This document shows, piece after piece, positions 48,901 through 59,800 of a stretch of DNA of 64,000 nucleotides. The notes under the pieces are model-generated. The model did no database searches and was not told where the DNA came from. It saw only the letters and a list, made by a program, of their open reading frames with translations. Both the position numbers and the translations under genes were made by a program. The stretch covers positions 11,249,062 to 11,313,061 of the forward strand of contig NC_049981.1 in NCBI RefSeq assembly GCF_000003815.2, read 5' to 3'. The stretch is from Branchiostoma floridae. Lineage: Eukaryota; Chordata; Leptocardii; Amphioxiformes; Branchiostomatidae. The first letter of the stretch is position 1, and every line of letters starts with the position of its first letter.

Positions 48901-51900
48901 TAAATGACAACAGTACAGGTAAGTAAGGTGTGTTTACTTTTATAACAGGCCAGGTAAGACGCCGTACAGGTAAGTAAGGTGTGTTTCCTTTTATAGAAGA
49001 CCAGGTAAGACACCGTACAGGTGAGTAAGGTGTGTTTCCTTGACTACAGACTAGGTAAGACGCCGTACAGGTGAGTAACGTGTATTTCCTTTCATTACAG
49101 ACCAGGTAAGACACCATACAGGTGAGTAACGTGTATTTCCTTTCATTACAGACCAGGTAAGACACCGCACAGGTGAGTAAGGTGTGTTTCCTTTGCCTAT
49201 ATACCATATAGGCCATTATACAGGTGAGTAAGGCGTCTTTCCTTTGCCTACAGACCAGATAGGGCACTTTGCAGGGGAGTAAAGGTACTTTCCTTTGCCT
49301 ATAGACCAGATAGGGTATTACACAGGTAAGTTAGGTGTCTTTCCTTCGCCTATATACCAGATGGGGCATTATACAGGTGAGTAAGGTGTCTTTCCTTTGC
49401 CTATAGACCAGATAGGCCATTATACAGGTAAGTAAGATGTCTTTCCTTTGCCTGTAGACCAGATAGGGTATAATACAGGTGACTGAGGTGAGTAAAGCAA
49501 CTTTTCTTTGCCTATATACTACCATATAGGCCATTATACAGGTGAGTAAGGCGTCTTTCCTTTGCCTATAGACCAGATAGGTATTATACAGGTGAGTAAA
49601 GCAACTTACTTACCTGTATAATGTCTTATCTGGTCTGTAATCAAAGGGAATACACGTTACTCACCTGTACGGTGTCTTACCTGGTCTGTAATGAAAGGAA
49701 ATACACGTTACTCACCTGTACGGTGTCTTACCTAGTCTGTAGTCAAGGAAACACAACTTACTCACCTGTACGGTGTCTTACCTGGTCTGTAATCAAAGGA
49801 AATACACGTTACTCACCTGTACGGTGTCTTACCTGGTCTGTAATGAAAGGAAATACACGTTACTCACCTGTACGGTGTCTTACCTAGTCTGTAGTCAAGG
49901 AAACACAACTTACTCACCTGTACGGTGTCTTACCTGGTCTGTAATCAAAGGAAATACACGTTACTCACCTGTACGGTGTCTTACCTGGTCTATAATGAAA
50001 GGAAATACACGTTACTCACCTGTAAGGTGTCTTACCTAGTCTGTAATGAAAGGAAATACACCTTACTTACCTGTACGGTGTCTTACCTGGTCTGTAATGA
50101 AAGGAAATACACGTTACTCACCTGTACGGTGTCTTACCTAGTCTGTAGTCAAGGAAACACAACTTACTCACCTGTACGGTGTCTTACCTGGTCTGCTATA
50201 AAAGGAAACACACCTTACTCACCTGTGCGGTGTCTTACCTGGTCTGTAATGAAAGGAAATACACCTTACTTACCTGTACGGTGTCTTACCTGGTCTGTAA
50301 TGAAAGGAAATACACGTTACTCACCTGTACGGTGTCTTACCTAGTCTGTAGTCAAGGAAACACAACTTACTCACCTGTACGGTGTCTTACCTGGTCTGCT
50401 ATAAAAGGAAACACACCTTACTTACCTGCACGGCGTCTTACCTGGCCTGTTATAAAAGGAAACACACCTTACTTACCTGTATGGTGTCTTACCTGGTCTG
50501 TAATCAAAGGAAATACACGTTACTCACCTGTACGGTGTCTTACCTAGTCTGTAGTCAAGGAAACACACCTTACTCACCTGTACGGTGTCTTACCTGGTCT
50601 GCTATAAAAGGAAACACACCTTACTTACCTGTACGGCGTCTTACCTGGCCTGTTATAAAAGGAAACACACCTTATTTACCTGTATTGTTGTCATTTATTA
50701 AGAAGAGAAAAAAACAATTTGTTTGTAAATGTTAATTTTACAATTGAAATTTTCTACGTCATAACTAAATGTTATAAAACATTTCCTTTCTGTACCCAGA
50801 AGAGGAGCCCGCTTGTGCCATGTTCCAACATTTTATTAGGCTATTGATAGCATGTGGTCATATTTTACTGCACACAAATAATGCAATTAATATTGTTTAT
50901 GTGTCAACTTCTTACAATACTTTAAAAATATTTAGGGAGTGAAAGTATTTAATAAGTTTGTGCACACTGTAACAGATACTCATCTAATCAAATCCTCATT
51001 GTAACAATGTTTCTGTGATAAATAAAGATAAGAAAAGTCCAGTTTGGTGAAGAGTTATTATTATAATGTAAATAGTATTGTTAATAATAAATAGCTATGT
51101 TTTTCTAGTATTGGTTACCTGCCCCTAGTCAGGTTTATAACACTAATGTGTCTGAGCCTTTTGTACATTAATTGGGCACTGAGGTGAATCAATATCCATA
51201 TTTGCACTAATTTCCTTAAACCTGGGTAATAATAGCACAGAAAAAAGGACCACAATGTAAATATCAGTCAGATGATAGCACTATGAAATGAAAATCTTGT
51301 TCAGAATTCACTCTAAAATGTTTGTATGATTAGCTATGCTACAACAGTCCCTCCCGCGATACTTATAGAACAGTCCCGCAAGGAGGTCACATGACTAGTG
51401 CCCGCCATTTTGAATTGCTATTGTTAATGTATGGTAGTATCGGCGCGTACATTTTGACCAAAAACAGGGACTTAAAATGCTTGTAAAGCACGGAAACTCC
51501 GTACACATCAATGGGACACCATCTTGAACATGTTTGTGGCGGTAGGTTTAGGTGTCGTTGCGCGACGGCCGATATTTTTGTGGATATAGTGGGCATTCGC
51601 TAAAAAGACATTTTGTGGGCGTTCGCTAAAAAGACCATCGAGAATCGAAAACTTTTATTTATGTCACTTCGGGTCAATGGATTGACTTGAAACTCAGGAT
51701 TAATACATGGGAGCACAACGTGGACATATTCCAAGCAAAAAAAATGAGATTCGTGCAGCGCGGACTTCTCTAGAGTGGGCGTTTGTGGGCATTCGCTAAA
51801 AAGACCATGCGTGTATTTACTAGATAAATGTGTATAAATGCAAATACGTTGCAACTCATCTGTAAGCTGCAATATCTTAGCACTGTGCAATGTGAGCCAT

Positions 51901-54900
51901 TAGCCCAATCAGAATTGCCCCAGACGGTCACCAAAATATCATCATCATCGCGGGCTCCTTGCCCGGACCAAGTCCACCCTCTCCTTCCAGACGTCTCTGT
52001 CCCCCATAGCGTTCTTTAGGTCTTCGACCCGAAGCCCCACATCATGGGCAAGCTGGTCTATGTAGGTTAGTCGAGGTCGCCCTGCATGTGTATACCCGTG
52101 TGCTGGCTTCCACAGTATCAAAATATCAGTTGAATAAAACACTTGGTTATGTGTAAAGAATCTCTTTATTCATTGACTTATTTTACCAACATAATGATAC
52201 TGTTCGTGGATGTTAATTTAGAGGAAGGCTCAACAGTTTTTCTTCTCTGCAAATGTAATTAGAAACATGTTGTTGCCATTTTCAGCTCCAGACAGTTTGA
52301 TGCAGGGAAGGTCATCTGTAGGGATAAAAAAAAGTAGATGTGGTACAAGATGTCATCATTTAGTTATTTGTTTGTTGTTTGATTGTTTCTTTCCAGGATA
52401 TCTTGAACAAGCTTTAACCTTCTCCCTACTACCTGACCTGTTAATCAATATGAAGGTGCTGCCATAAGGCTGTCTAAGAAGGGAGAGGGTTAAAGCAGCT
52501 ACTAATGCTGAAATAAAAGATGGAGCCATTGTTGCTCTGAACCATATACTGATAGCCATATTTGGATGAACAAAAGAGGTTGAATGTTCAGAAATTTGTT
52601 TTGTTGATTCTGTTTGCCTAGGAAATCTTTTTGGTGCTGTTTATTGGTACTTTTTTTACTCAAGAAGCCGTGGATGGATCCTTTCGATATCCAGTATTAA
52701 AGAGGGTATGGGTTGGGAAAATGAATGTCATGTTCCATAATGGACCTTCTATCGGATTTCTAAGGTACTAGTACTGCAGTAGAATGTGAAGTTTCATATC
52801 TCATGTGAACATGCTATGATCATGATTTTTTATTCATCTGTATAGTTATGACTGTAGACAATGTACATGTAATGAGTCAGCAAACTACAGTGACTGACAA
52901 TGTCATGCTTACAAATGGACATGATACATGGCCTGTTATTTGTTATTTACCTGTCTGTTGTTGTTGTTCCAGTTCCAGTTGGGCAGTATGAAGTTGCGAG
53001 AGGCAGCCAGTCCTGGCGAGGCAATGCAGCAGATATTTGACCACGCCCTGGGTAAGGTGGAGGAGCTGAGACACACCATCTCTGATGTACAGAAGGAGAA
53101 GGACAGACTGTCCGGGGAGAGGACCAAGGCACTGGAGGTCAGGATATGTTGTGGGGAAAATTTTGAGCACAGCAGTAAGAAGATAACTGAATATTGCAAA
53201 CCCATTTGATATTGTGGTATGGGGGAAATAGATTCACTTTCACGACATTTGATTTCAATGTAAAGAACAAATGTAAAGTGATCAAAGAATTGTGATGATG
53301 GAATTTTAGCAGTTGAATAGTGGCAGCAAAAGTTGCTAGAATGAACAAATCAAGATCTCCAAACCTGCTATGGAGCTAATGGTCTGAACATGAAACTAAA
53401 TGGACAGTGAACAAGATTTTGTGTGAGGGAGTGAGTGATTTAAATCAGATCACAATCTCTACCCGTAACACTATATACTAGCAAGATGAATACCGGTATT
53501 TTAGTAGTTTAATTGAAAGATTAAGAGCCCCCTATGGTTTCAAAATTTTCAAGATGCACGTAGCTGTTTAATTAAAAAATGGCCACTGACCTTGTCGAAC
53601 ACAGAGTCACATTAATCCCTCAGTTTATAGCTCTTGCTCTGATTGATCAAAAGTGTGCTGTAATTCGTTTTTGATTTGTAGCAAGATTCCTTACCTGTCA
53701 GTTTGTTTATGTGTTCTTGTAGAGGCTGGAAAAGTATGTGGCACAGAAGGAAGAAATGGAGGGAGACCTGTACGCCAAGTTTGTTGTTGTCGTCAACGAC
53801 AAGAAGGCCAAAATCCGTCAGCTGAAAGACGAGTTGGCGCAGGCAAGAGAAATGGCAGCTACGCAACAATCCAGGTATTTTTCATTTCAAGACTTTGGAG
53901 ATTGAATAATTTCATTCAAAAATGCCTCTGCACAGTGTTGTCACCAAAAAGCTTCCTTTGGCAGTTGTTTGAATTCATCTATAATTACCATAATTCCAAC
54001 TACCAGTACTCTAATTGCATAATAAAAACTGAATTTTGTGAAGTTCATTTCACCCCAAAATTGATGTAAATTCTTTCTATTTTTTTTCTTTTAATGGTTT
54101 CAATTTGTATTATGGATAAACTAAGCTAACCAACACTACAAATAAGTTGGGACTTACCCCAAATTTTCAGCTGACTCTGTCAGCCTTGTTCATGGAATGG
54201 AGTCAGCTGAAAATTTGGGGTAAGTTCCAACTTATTTGTAGTGTTGGTTAGCTAAATTAAAGTTTAGTTTATCCATATTGTCATCCATACCAACACAGAT
54301 GAACTTACATGCTTAGATTTTAATTTGTGTTTGACTAGAAAAGTCAGCCAGACCACAAAACGAGACGCCCCATCAGGGTCATCAGAAGACAATGACACAG
54401 ACAAGAACCCTGATAGTGAAGATGAAGAAGATGGAAACACGACAGACGAGGAACGGCCGAAGAGGAAGGTGTGGAGGAACACTGCAGGGGGTGGGGGCGA
54501 CCTCGACCTTGAGCTGGGAGGGGAAGACGAAGGAGGGGCCGACCTTGAACCTGCTGCTAAGAGGTACAAGTTAACCTTTGAACTTTCACCTTTTTGTGTC
54601 CCTGTCAAGGAAGTAACATGTAGATTCTGTATCTGTGTAATGTTGTTGATACCTGGGCTGTGATAACATCACAACTATTTACTACCAAGGGATGTTTTGG
54701 GTTGCTACTTGTCTTTTATATTTTTTTATGTCATACCTGTGACATGAAAACGTTCGATATGGGTGTTCCTGACCATGTGATAACTATTTCGAACGGGCCG
54801 AATACGGCACGGTTGAAAATTCAAATACCGGATTCGGACGTTAGAATTACTGTTGTTACAATCTTCTGTTCGATGGCACAACATTTTTTCAACTTCTGGT

Positions 54901-55708
54901 GCATTTCGTATCGAAATATGTGTTTTCTCAGGTGGGTATGACATCAATAAAATACAACACGGTGTATTCCGTATCACCCTCGGTCCCAGCCCTCCCGCAG
55001 ATCAGCCTCTTTGGCCGTCGGGCGATCCTTCCCGCGGTCGGGCTGGTACCTCGGATGATACGAAATACACCGTGTTGTATTCTACTTGTATCACACAGGC
55101 TTCCATCGGATACCTTGAATGCCCTGACTGAACCACTGTAAAAAATTTGAGCACCTGGTCCGGACATTGGAATTGATGCTATAATAAAAATGGCAATCGT
55201 TTGTGTGAGAACACAGTTAATCACGGTAAATTTTTGCATCATTTTTGGTCGTCCAAATGTAGCCCTCCTATGGACTGGTGCTTTGGAATATGCTGTGTTG
55301 CACTCTATATCTATTACTGGGTTTGGGATGAATGTATTATATTATGTGCTTCAGGAGGAGAAGAAGAGAGCCTGCTCCCAGAAGAGATGAAGCGGTTTCC
55401 AAGCCTACCATTCCAAAGGGAACTTCACAGCGTAGCCAGTAAGTATAGTACAACCATACTTTACTGTGTTAACGTTTGATACAGGTGTTCTGGACTGGAT
55501 AATAACTAGGGTTATTTCATGGGGTTCCACTGTTATCATGCAGGTTTCCATATAATAATTTCTGCTGAATGATCAATGTTTTCTATTTTTCAGATCCAGT
55601 GATAGGTCCTCCCCTTCAGGAGTACCCAGAATTCCCAGCCGCCAATCATCTGGCAGATCCAACAGGTCAGGTGACCTTGATCCAGATGACCTTTTTGATG
55701 AGTTGTGA
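45991..55708 (+). CDS. XRCC4: XRCC4, complete, 8 coding exons
   Basis: Coding exons are 45991-46117, 46922-47079, 47673-47711, 52973-53137, 53723-53874, 54339-54563, 55355-55438 and 55594-55708, giving 354 residues; human has 336. XRCC4 is the scaffold of DNA ligase IV in non-homologous end joining. The head domain spans ~1-110 (opening MRTLCKLQAGGQPYYLL, with LTLCDGLTAWAG). A long coiled coil follows in exons 4-5, where DLYAKFVVVVNDKKAKIRQL corresponds to the ligase IV-binding helix. The tail is acidic and basic by turns, with TTDEE at ~248-252, PKRK, and an RRRRR run near 288-292 as a likely nuclear signal. It ends in LDPDDLFDEL, as vertebrate XRCC4 ends in a DLFDE motif. The acceptor at 45984 implies an upstream non-coding exon. 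Intron 3 carries a 4 kb palindromic element and intron 1 an assembly gap. Confidence 0.95.
46413..46678. other. Assembly gap (266 N)
   Basis: A run of N inside XRCC4 intron 1. Confidence 0.99.
47425..47500 (+). mobile_element. SINE head fragment in XRCC4 intron 2
   Basis: CAGAGGTGCTGGTTTCAAATCC followed shortly by CAGTCTTGTGCC keeps the order of B box and body seen in the intact SINE at 6355, but is degraded. Confidence 0.4.
48905..49612 (+). repeat. 51 bp minisatellite, left arm (splice-signal orientation)
   Basis: About fourteen units. Outer units read, in the XRCC4 sense direction, a pyrimidine tract TTTCCTTTCATTACAG, the bases ACCAG, then GTAAGACACCGTACAG and GTGAGTAA. Each therefore has one acceptor-like and two donor-like sites. 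Inner units, from about 49190, have ATAGG in place of the first donor and keep the second. Confidence 0.85.
49613..50690 (-). repeat. 51 bp minisatellite, right arm
   Basis: About twenty-one units, opposite in orientation to the left arm. Landmark blocks are CTCACCTGTACGGTGTCTTA and CCTGGTCTGTAATGAAAGGA. Because 51 is a multiple of three, plus-strand frames of up to 139 codons run through it with a 17-residue period (YLVCNERKYTLLTCTVS). These are repeat artefacts. Some units are 50 bp (GTAGTCAAGG variant) and shift the frame. Confidence 0.85.
51942..52118 (-). pseudogene. Non-LTR retrotransposon 3' fragment
   Basis: The minus strand encodes HAGRPRLTYIDQLAHDVGLR and EDLKNAMGDRDVWKERV, a characteristic C-terminal tail of LINE reverse-transcriptase ORFs, followed by the last codons and a GAT-repeat tail. 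An exact 10 bp duplication CAAAATATCA flanks it (51932-51941 and 52119-52128), so it is a severely 5'-truncated insertion. It landed in a copy of the repeat also seen at 29540-29830. It lies in XRCC4 intron 3. Confidence 0.8.
52411..52496. repeat. Short palindromic element in XRCC4 intron 3
   Basis: GCTTTAACCTTCTCCCT on the left is mirrored by AGGGAGAGGGTTAAAGC on the right. It is an 86 bp mini-MITE. Confidence 0.6.
54114..54274. mobile_element. 161 bp near-perfect hairpin in XRCC4 intron 5
   Basis: The left arm (GGATAAACTAAGCTAACCAA, CACTACAAATAAGTTGG, CCCCAAATTTTCAGCTGACT) is mirrored almost exactly on the right arm, leaving a loop of about 25 bases. It ends about 64 bp before the exon 6 acceptor. 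Confidence 0.8.
54950..55082. mobile_element. GC-rich palindrome in XRCC4 intron 6
   Basis: AATACAACACGGTGTATTCC and CGTATCACCCTCGGTCCCAGCC on the left are mirrored by GGGCTGGTACCTCGG, ATGATACGAAATACACCG and TGTTGTATT on the right. The end block is itself nearly palindromic, allowing alternative folds. Confidence 0.65.
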
Positions 55709-56141
55709 AGTGCCCATTTCACATGAACTGTTGGTCCATAATGTTTCTGCAATACATTTATTTACATTAACAATGTATGCAAAAATGTATCAATGAATTT
55801 TTTAACAATCTAACAGTCAAGGTGCTTTGAAGAAATGCTTTTGAAAAAAGTGCTATGTTATGAATTTCATGTAGTAGATTCCATGGACCAAATTTGAATT
55901 CTAAGTCTTTATAACCAATGAATTGTTATGAATTTGATGAAATGATAGTTTGAGACAATTCTGACTTTTAGACTTGTAGCTTGCAACTAGGAATATACAA
56001 TGTTGTCAAGTAGAAATAGATGAGTATATGACAATTGTTGATGTTCTACAAAAGGAGACATACATGTATGTTTGACAGTTGTTGAATGTTGTCATCAAAA
56101 GTATTGGCATGATATAACATCAAGACATAATCAAACATGGG

Positions 56142-56147
56142 AATAAA
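56142..56147 (+). terminator. Candidate XRCC4 poly(A) signal 1
   Basis: AATAAA 434 bp after the XRCC4 stop codon. Confidence 0.5.
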
Positions 56148-56368
56148 ATATGACCTCATAATTCTATTTTTTATCACATTCAAAACCTTTTCCTCTGAAT
56201 AGACCAAACCCATAGCCCACCCACCTGTGTCAAAACACAGAAATGCAGATATAATGTTATAAATAATATATAGACATACATGCAGATTGTAGTGTAGTAC
56301 ATTTTAGGTAACATTAGGACTCATATTTATCTGAGTGTGTTGGCATTGTAGGATAGTCTTAGCAATGA

Positions 56369-56374
56369 AATAAA
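56369..56374 (+). terminator. Candidate XRCC4 poly(A) signal 2
   Basis: A second AATAAA, 32 bp from an oppositely directed signal at 56406-56411 that would serve the convergent minus-strand gene. Confidence 0.45.
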
Positions 56375-56405
56375 AGAAATGTATGATTTTTCTAATGAAA
56401 GCCTC

Positions 56406-56411
56406 TTTATT
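56406..56411 (-). terminator. Candidate poly(A) signal of the convergent minus-strand gene
   Basis: TTTATT on the plus strand, that is AATAAA on the minus strand. A further pair at 56591-56606 is closer to the stop codon and equally possible. Confidence 0.4.
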
Positions 56412-56871
56412 TTGATGTTTACAATGACTGTTGTACATTTTTGTAACAAAATATCGAACACAGTTTTCTCAACATGAAAGTTCCTCTGTGTCAGTAGAAA
56501 TCATTCTGAATGTAGTTTCCAATGCACTTTACTTTACACCAAGTACATCAGAAACTTACACATTGTTTATTGTAATGAAAATAGTTTTTTTTTATTTTTT
56601 TTTATTCTGTTTTCTTTAGCCAGGGTGACCCAACTCAGTGTAAGTAAGTCACTGCTTTACAGTGGGGCCCTGGATAAAAGTAGTTTTCCATATCAAACAA
56701 ATTAGACGTTGAATAAAAAAAAAGATACATTTTGTATTGCAACTATTGGTAACACTGCTATGAAGGGTAGACAAGTTTTCCAGGTAAATAATAATGGATG
56801 ATGGATTCTCCTGCTGTTGATGAGGGAGATGTTCTACATTTGCTGGCAAATATCATTTTGTATTGTTCGTG

Positions 56872-59800
56872 TTACGGAGTGATGACGACATATTGCGACT
56901 GTTGGCGGCGCTGGGCAAGGAAACAGCAGCTACAGCAACAGCAGATGCACAGCACGATGCCACCGAAGAACAGCAGAAACACCACCACAATAACCGCAAT
57001 GATCCAACCACTGCAGTACACAACAAAAATTGGTCATCAAGTGTCAGAAGGTCACAGGAGAAGGCATGAACCTCTATGTATTACATGTCTCCAATGTGTC
57101 CTAGAACACTGGGTCACCCTTTGATTCTCGATATTAAAGTGTGTCGGGTTCTTTAACATGCAGCAGTTTGATATACCTGAAGACTTAAGCTAGTATGATA
57201 GTATAGTTATCCAATAAAAACACTGTGATACTTTCACAAAGGACAAGATAATCAGAGACTGACTACACCTTGATTAAAAGCGACCTCTGACAGGGCATGA
57301 GAAAATTGCAGCGCAGAAATGCACAGCTATGCCTTAGGGTTGATGCAAAACCACATACAAGAGCCCATCAGTACTAGCATAAACTCCAACACTAATTCCT
57401 TTTTAAGACAACACTTATTCCTTTTTAAGACAAAACTCTCAGCACAGATTCCTTATTTTTCATCTTTTCTTATGAATGGTTATTTGATAGATAGAACTTT
57501 ATTGCTCGACATTTGTACATGGTACAAAGTATGGCAACGACTGTTACACAAAGTACAAAATAGGTGTAGAGAATAAGACTTGATATCCTAATTAACGTAA
57601 CAAGAAGGGCTGAGACATTAGTCTTTGATATAGTGTTACAATCGAGTTGGGCTATACATGAGATTCATTACTCTTTCTAATAGCAAAGCAGTCTTTGATA
57701 TATTTGCCTATCCTTGCATTATGGGAGTCGTGGCATCCAAAGATATATACAAATCTGTCTGTAGCATCGAGTCTCTTGAAATCTGCTGTACTGGATTCGA
57801 GAAATGTGAATAATTCATTACGTAAAATAGCGTATCTAGAGCATTCCATTAAAAAGTGAAATTCATCTTCAATATGCTTTGGACAGAAAGGGCAGAACCT
57901 TTGGTCAGGGGCTACATTGTAATATCTACCTGTTTCAATATTCAATTTATGGCTGCTGATTCTTAACTGAGTAATCGCTTTTCGAATTTCAAAATTATTT
58001 ATATCATAAAGGTATGTTTCTTGTTCATAACATTCTTTTGACTTGCTAAGAAAAGACAGCTTTGAATTGTTTTCAATATGTCAACTTACGCCAGGCCCAC
58101 GAGGATGTCACTGGGGTTGCAGCAGTAAGTCTGTGGGATCCGGTTAGAGTCGTAGCAGCAGGCGGTGGCGTTGGGCGAGTCTCCCGGCTGTGGGCAGAAT
58201 AGCGGGTAGGGCGGGTCGTGTCCTACCGGGCACGTGAACTGAGCTAGCGCTCCTGTGGAAAAGGAATTTCAGCATTCACTTCCCTATAAAATCCAAAAGA
58301 AAACTCGGGCACCAGGACAAAATAAATGCTTCCGTGAATTTCTAATTCTATATATTATTGTGAATGGATCAATTTCAAAGGCATTTTTCTGCCCATGCAA
58401 CTCAGGACCCATCCCAAGCCAACCTTCCCATCCTGTGGGAACAACTTTGGACCCGGACCAAGCCAACCTTCCCATCTTGCCAGTTGCACAATCTTCCAAC
58501 TCACATCTTGTCAATCTACAAGTTCAAGTAACTGCAGACAAACTCCAAGACAAACACAGACCAAAAACAAGACCTTCATTTTTAGGAAGGTAAAAATTAT
58601 TGACCAGCTCTGCAGCCGTCTTCAGGAATATTGACCCCCCAAAAGTCACATTCTGCCAGTAATGAGGGCCCCAAAGGGGGGGTACCGACAACGCTCTACG
58701 CTAAATTCGGGAGGGCCGGCTACGTAATACGCTAAATTATGGACGCTTCATTACGCTCTACGCTAAATTACGAAGTTTCCAAAAGCATTATGCAAATCTT
58801 TATCGTCTTTTGGCCGAATTCCACCGACGGCAGAACACGTGAAGGGGAGATCTAACAACTTGAACTTATAATTCCATCAACAAGATTCAAACAGCTACTT
58901 AGACGATATAAAAGCGCCCGTCTTGCTGGCCAGAGGCGGCGACAGCAAATTTCTTATGTCACATAATTTTCAGCACTTGTAGCATCGAAAGCGGAGGCGC
59001 GACAATCTTAGGGGCGTACGGGCCCATGCTCCCCCGGGAATATTGTGAAATCTTGACCCTCTGAAACACTATTTTCTGCATTCTGAAGGGCAAACTTTGC
59101 TCACAGACTAAGCTATTAAAGTTGAATGGCATTTCAACTAGAAATTCACATGGTTTTAGCTTTACAACGCGCCCCCAAACATCATTTTCAGATTTCGAGT
59201 GCTGAAATTAGTGAAAGCACGAACTGTCGCAAGGTACGTACGGGAAAAATTTAAAATTTGTACCCTCTGAAACACCATTTCCTGCATTTTGAGGGACAAA
59301 TTTTGCTGGCAGGCTATATGCTCAATGTAATGACATTTCTGTCAGAGACAAGTTTTTGAGGGCGACGAGCGCTGGAGAGTCGTGAGCACCGGAGGCCCAA
59401 GCCGTCGCACAGAGGCCAAGGCCAGCCCAGAGAAAAAATTGAAATCTTGACCCCCTCAAATGCCATTTCCTGCACACTTTGCTTGTTTAATAAGCTAAGT
59501 TCGGTGAAGAAATTTCTACTAGTTGGGAGGCGACGGTCCCGCAACGTATTTTCACCATGTCCACTGCCGAAGGGGTGAGCCAATTGCAAGGAAGGTCCGG
59601 CGAACTTTTGAAATCTAGACCCTTTGAAACGCAATTTCATGCATTTTCACGGGTAAACTTTGCCGGTAGACTAATTAAGTTTAATGAAATTTTGATTATG
59701 CTTTACGAACAATTCATATGAATTACGTTTTACGGTAAAATCCGGTTAGCTTCTACGTAATACGTTAAATTGAAGGGGCCAATATCGCTCGACGCAAAAT

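Larger units (their letters stand above)
47772..51811. mobile_element. 4,040 bp fold-back element, putative Mutator-like
   Basis: Both ends carry GGTCTTTTTA-CGAATGCCCAC and run as near-identical inverted arms for about 1.1 kb each. The same 69-codon frame appears at 47987-48196 (+) and 51387-51596 (-). The arms continue inward as oppositely oriented 51 bp minisatellites that meet near 49610. The element is bracketed by an exact 9 bp direct repeat TGTATTTAC (47763-47771 and 51812-51820), the duplication length typical of Mutator-like transposons. The terminal motif is repeated internally near 47950 and 47970. No transposase is encoded. Long inverted ends containing tandem repeats resemble known fold-back elements (Drosophila FB, sea urchin TU). 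It lies in XRCC4 intron 3. Superfamily assignment is inference. Confidence 0.85.

Noticed and set aside
49600-50700. CRISPR array
   Set aside because: Regular 51 bp spacing is a minisatellite without unique spacers, in a eukaryotic intron.
49621-50735. Frames of 88-139 codons with a 17-residue repeat, resembling a repeat protein
   Set aside because: The 51 bp minisatellite is divisible by three, so any stop-free unit gives long frames. Neighbouring 50 bp units shift frame and no start or signal context exists.
47987-51596. Two copies of a 69-codon protein as transposase
   Set aside because: Too short, no catalytic motif; it is duplicated simply because it lies in the inverted arms.
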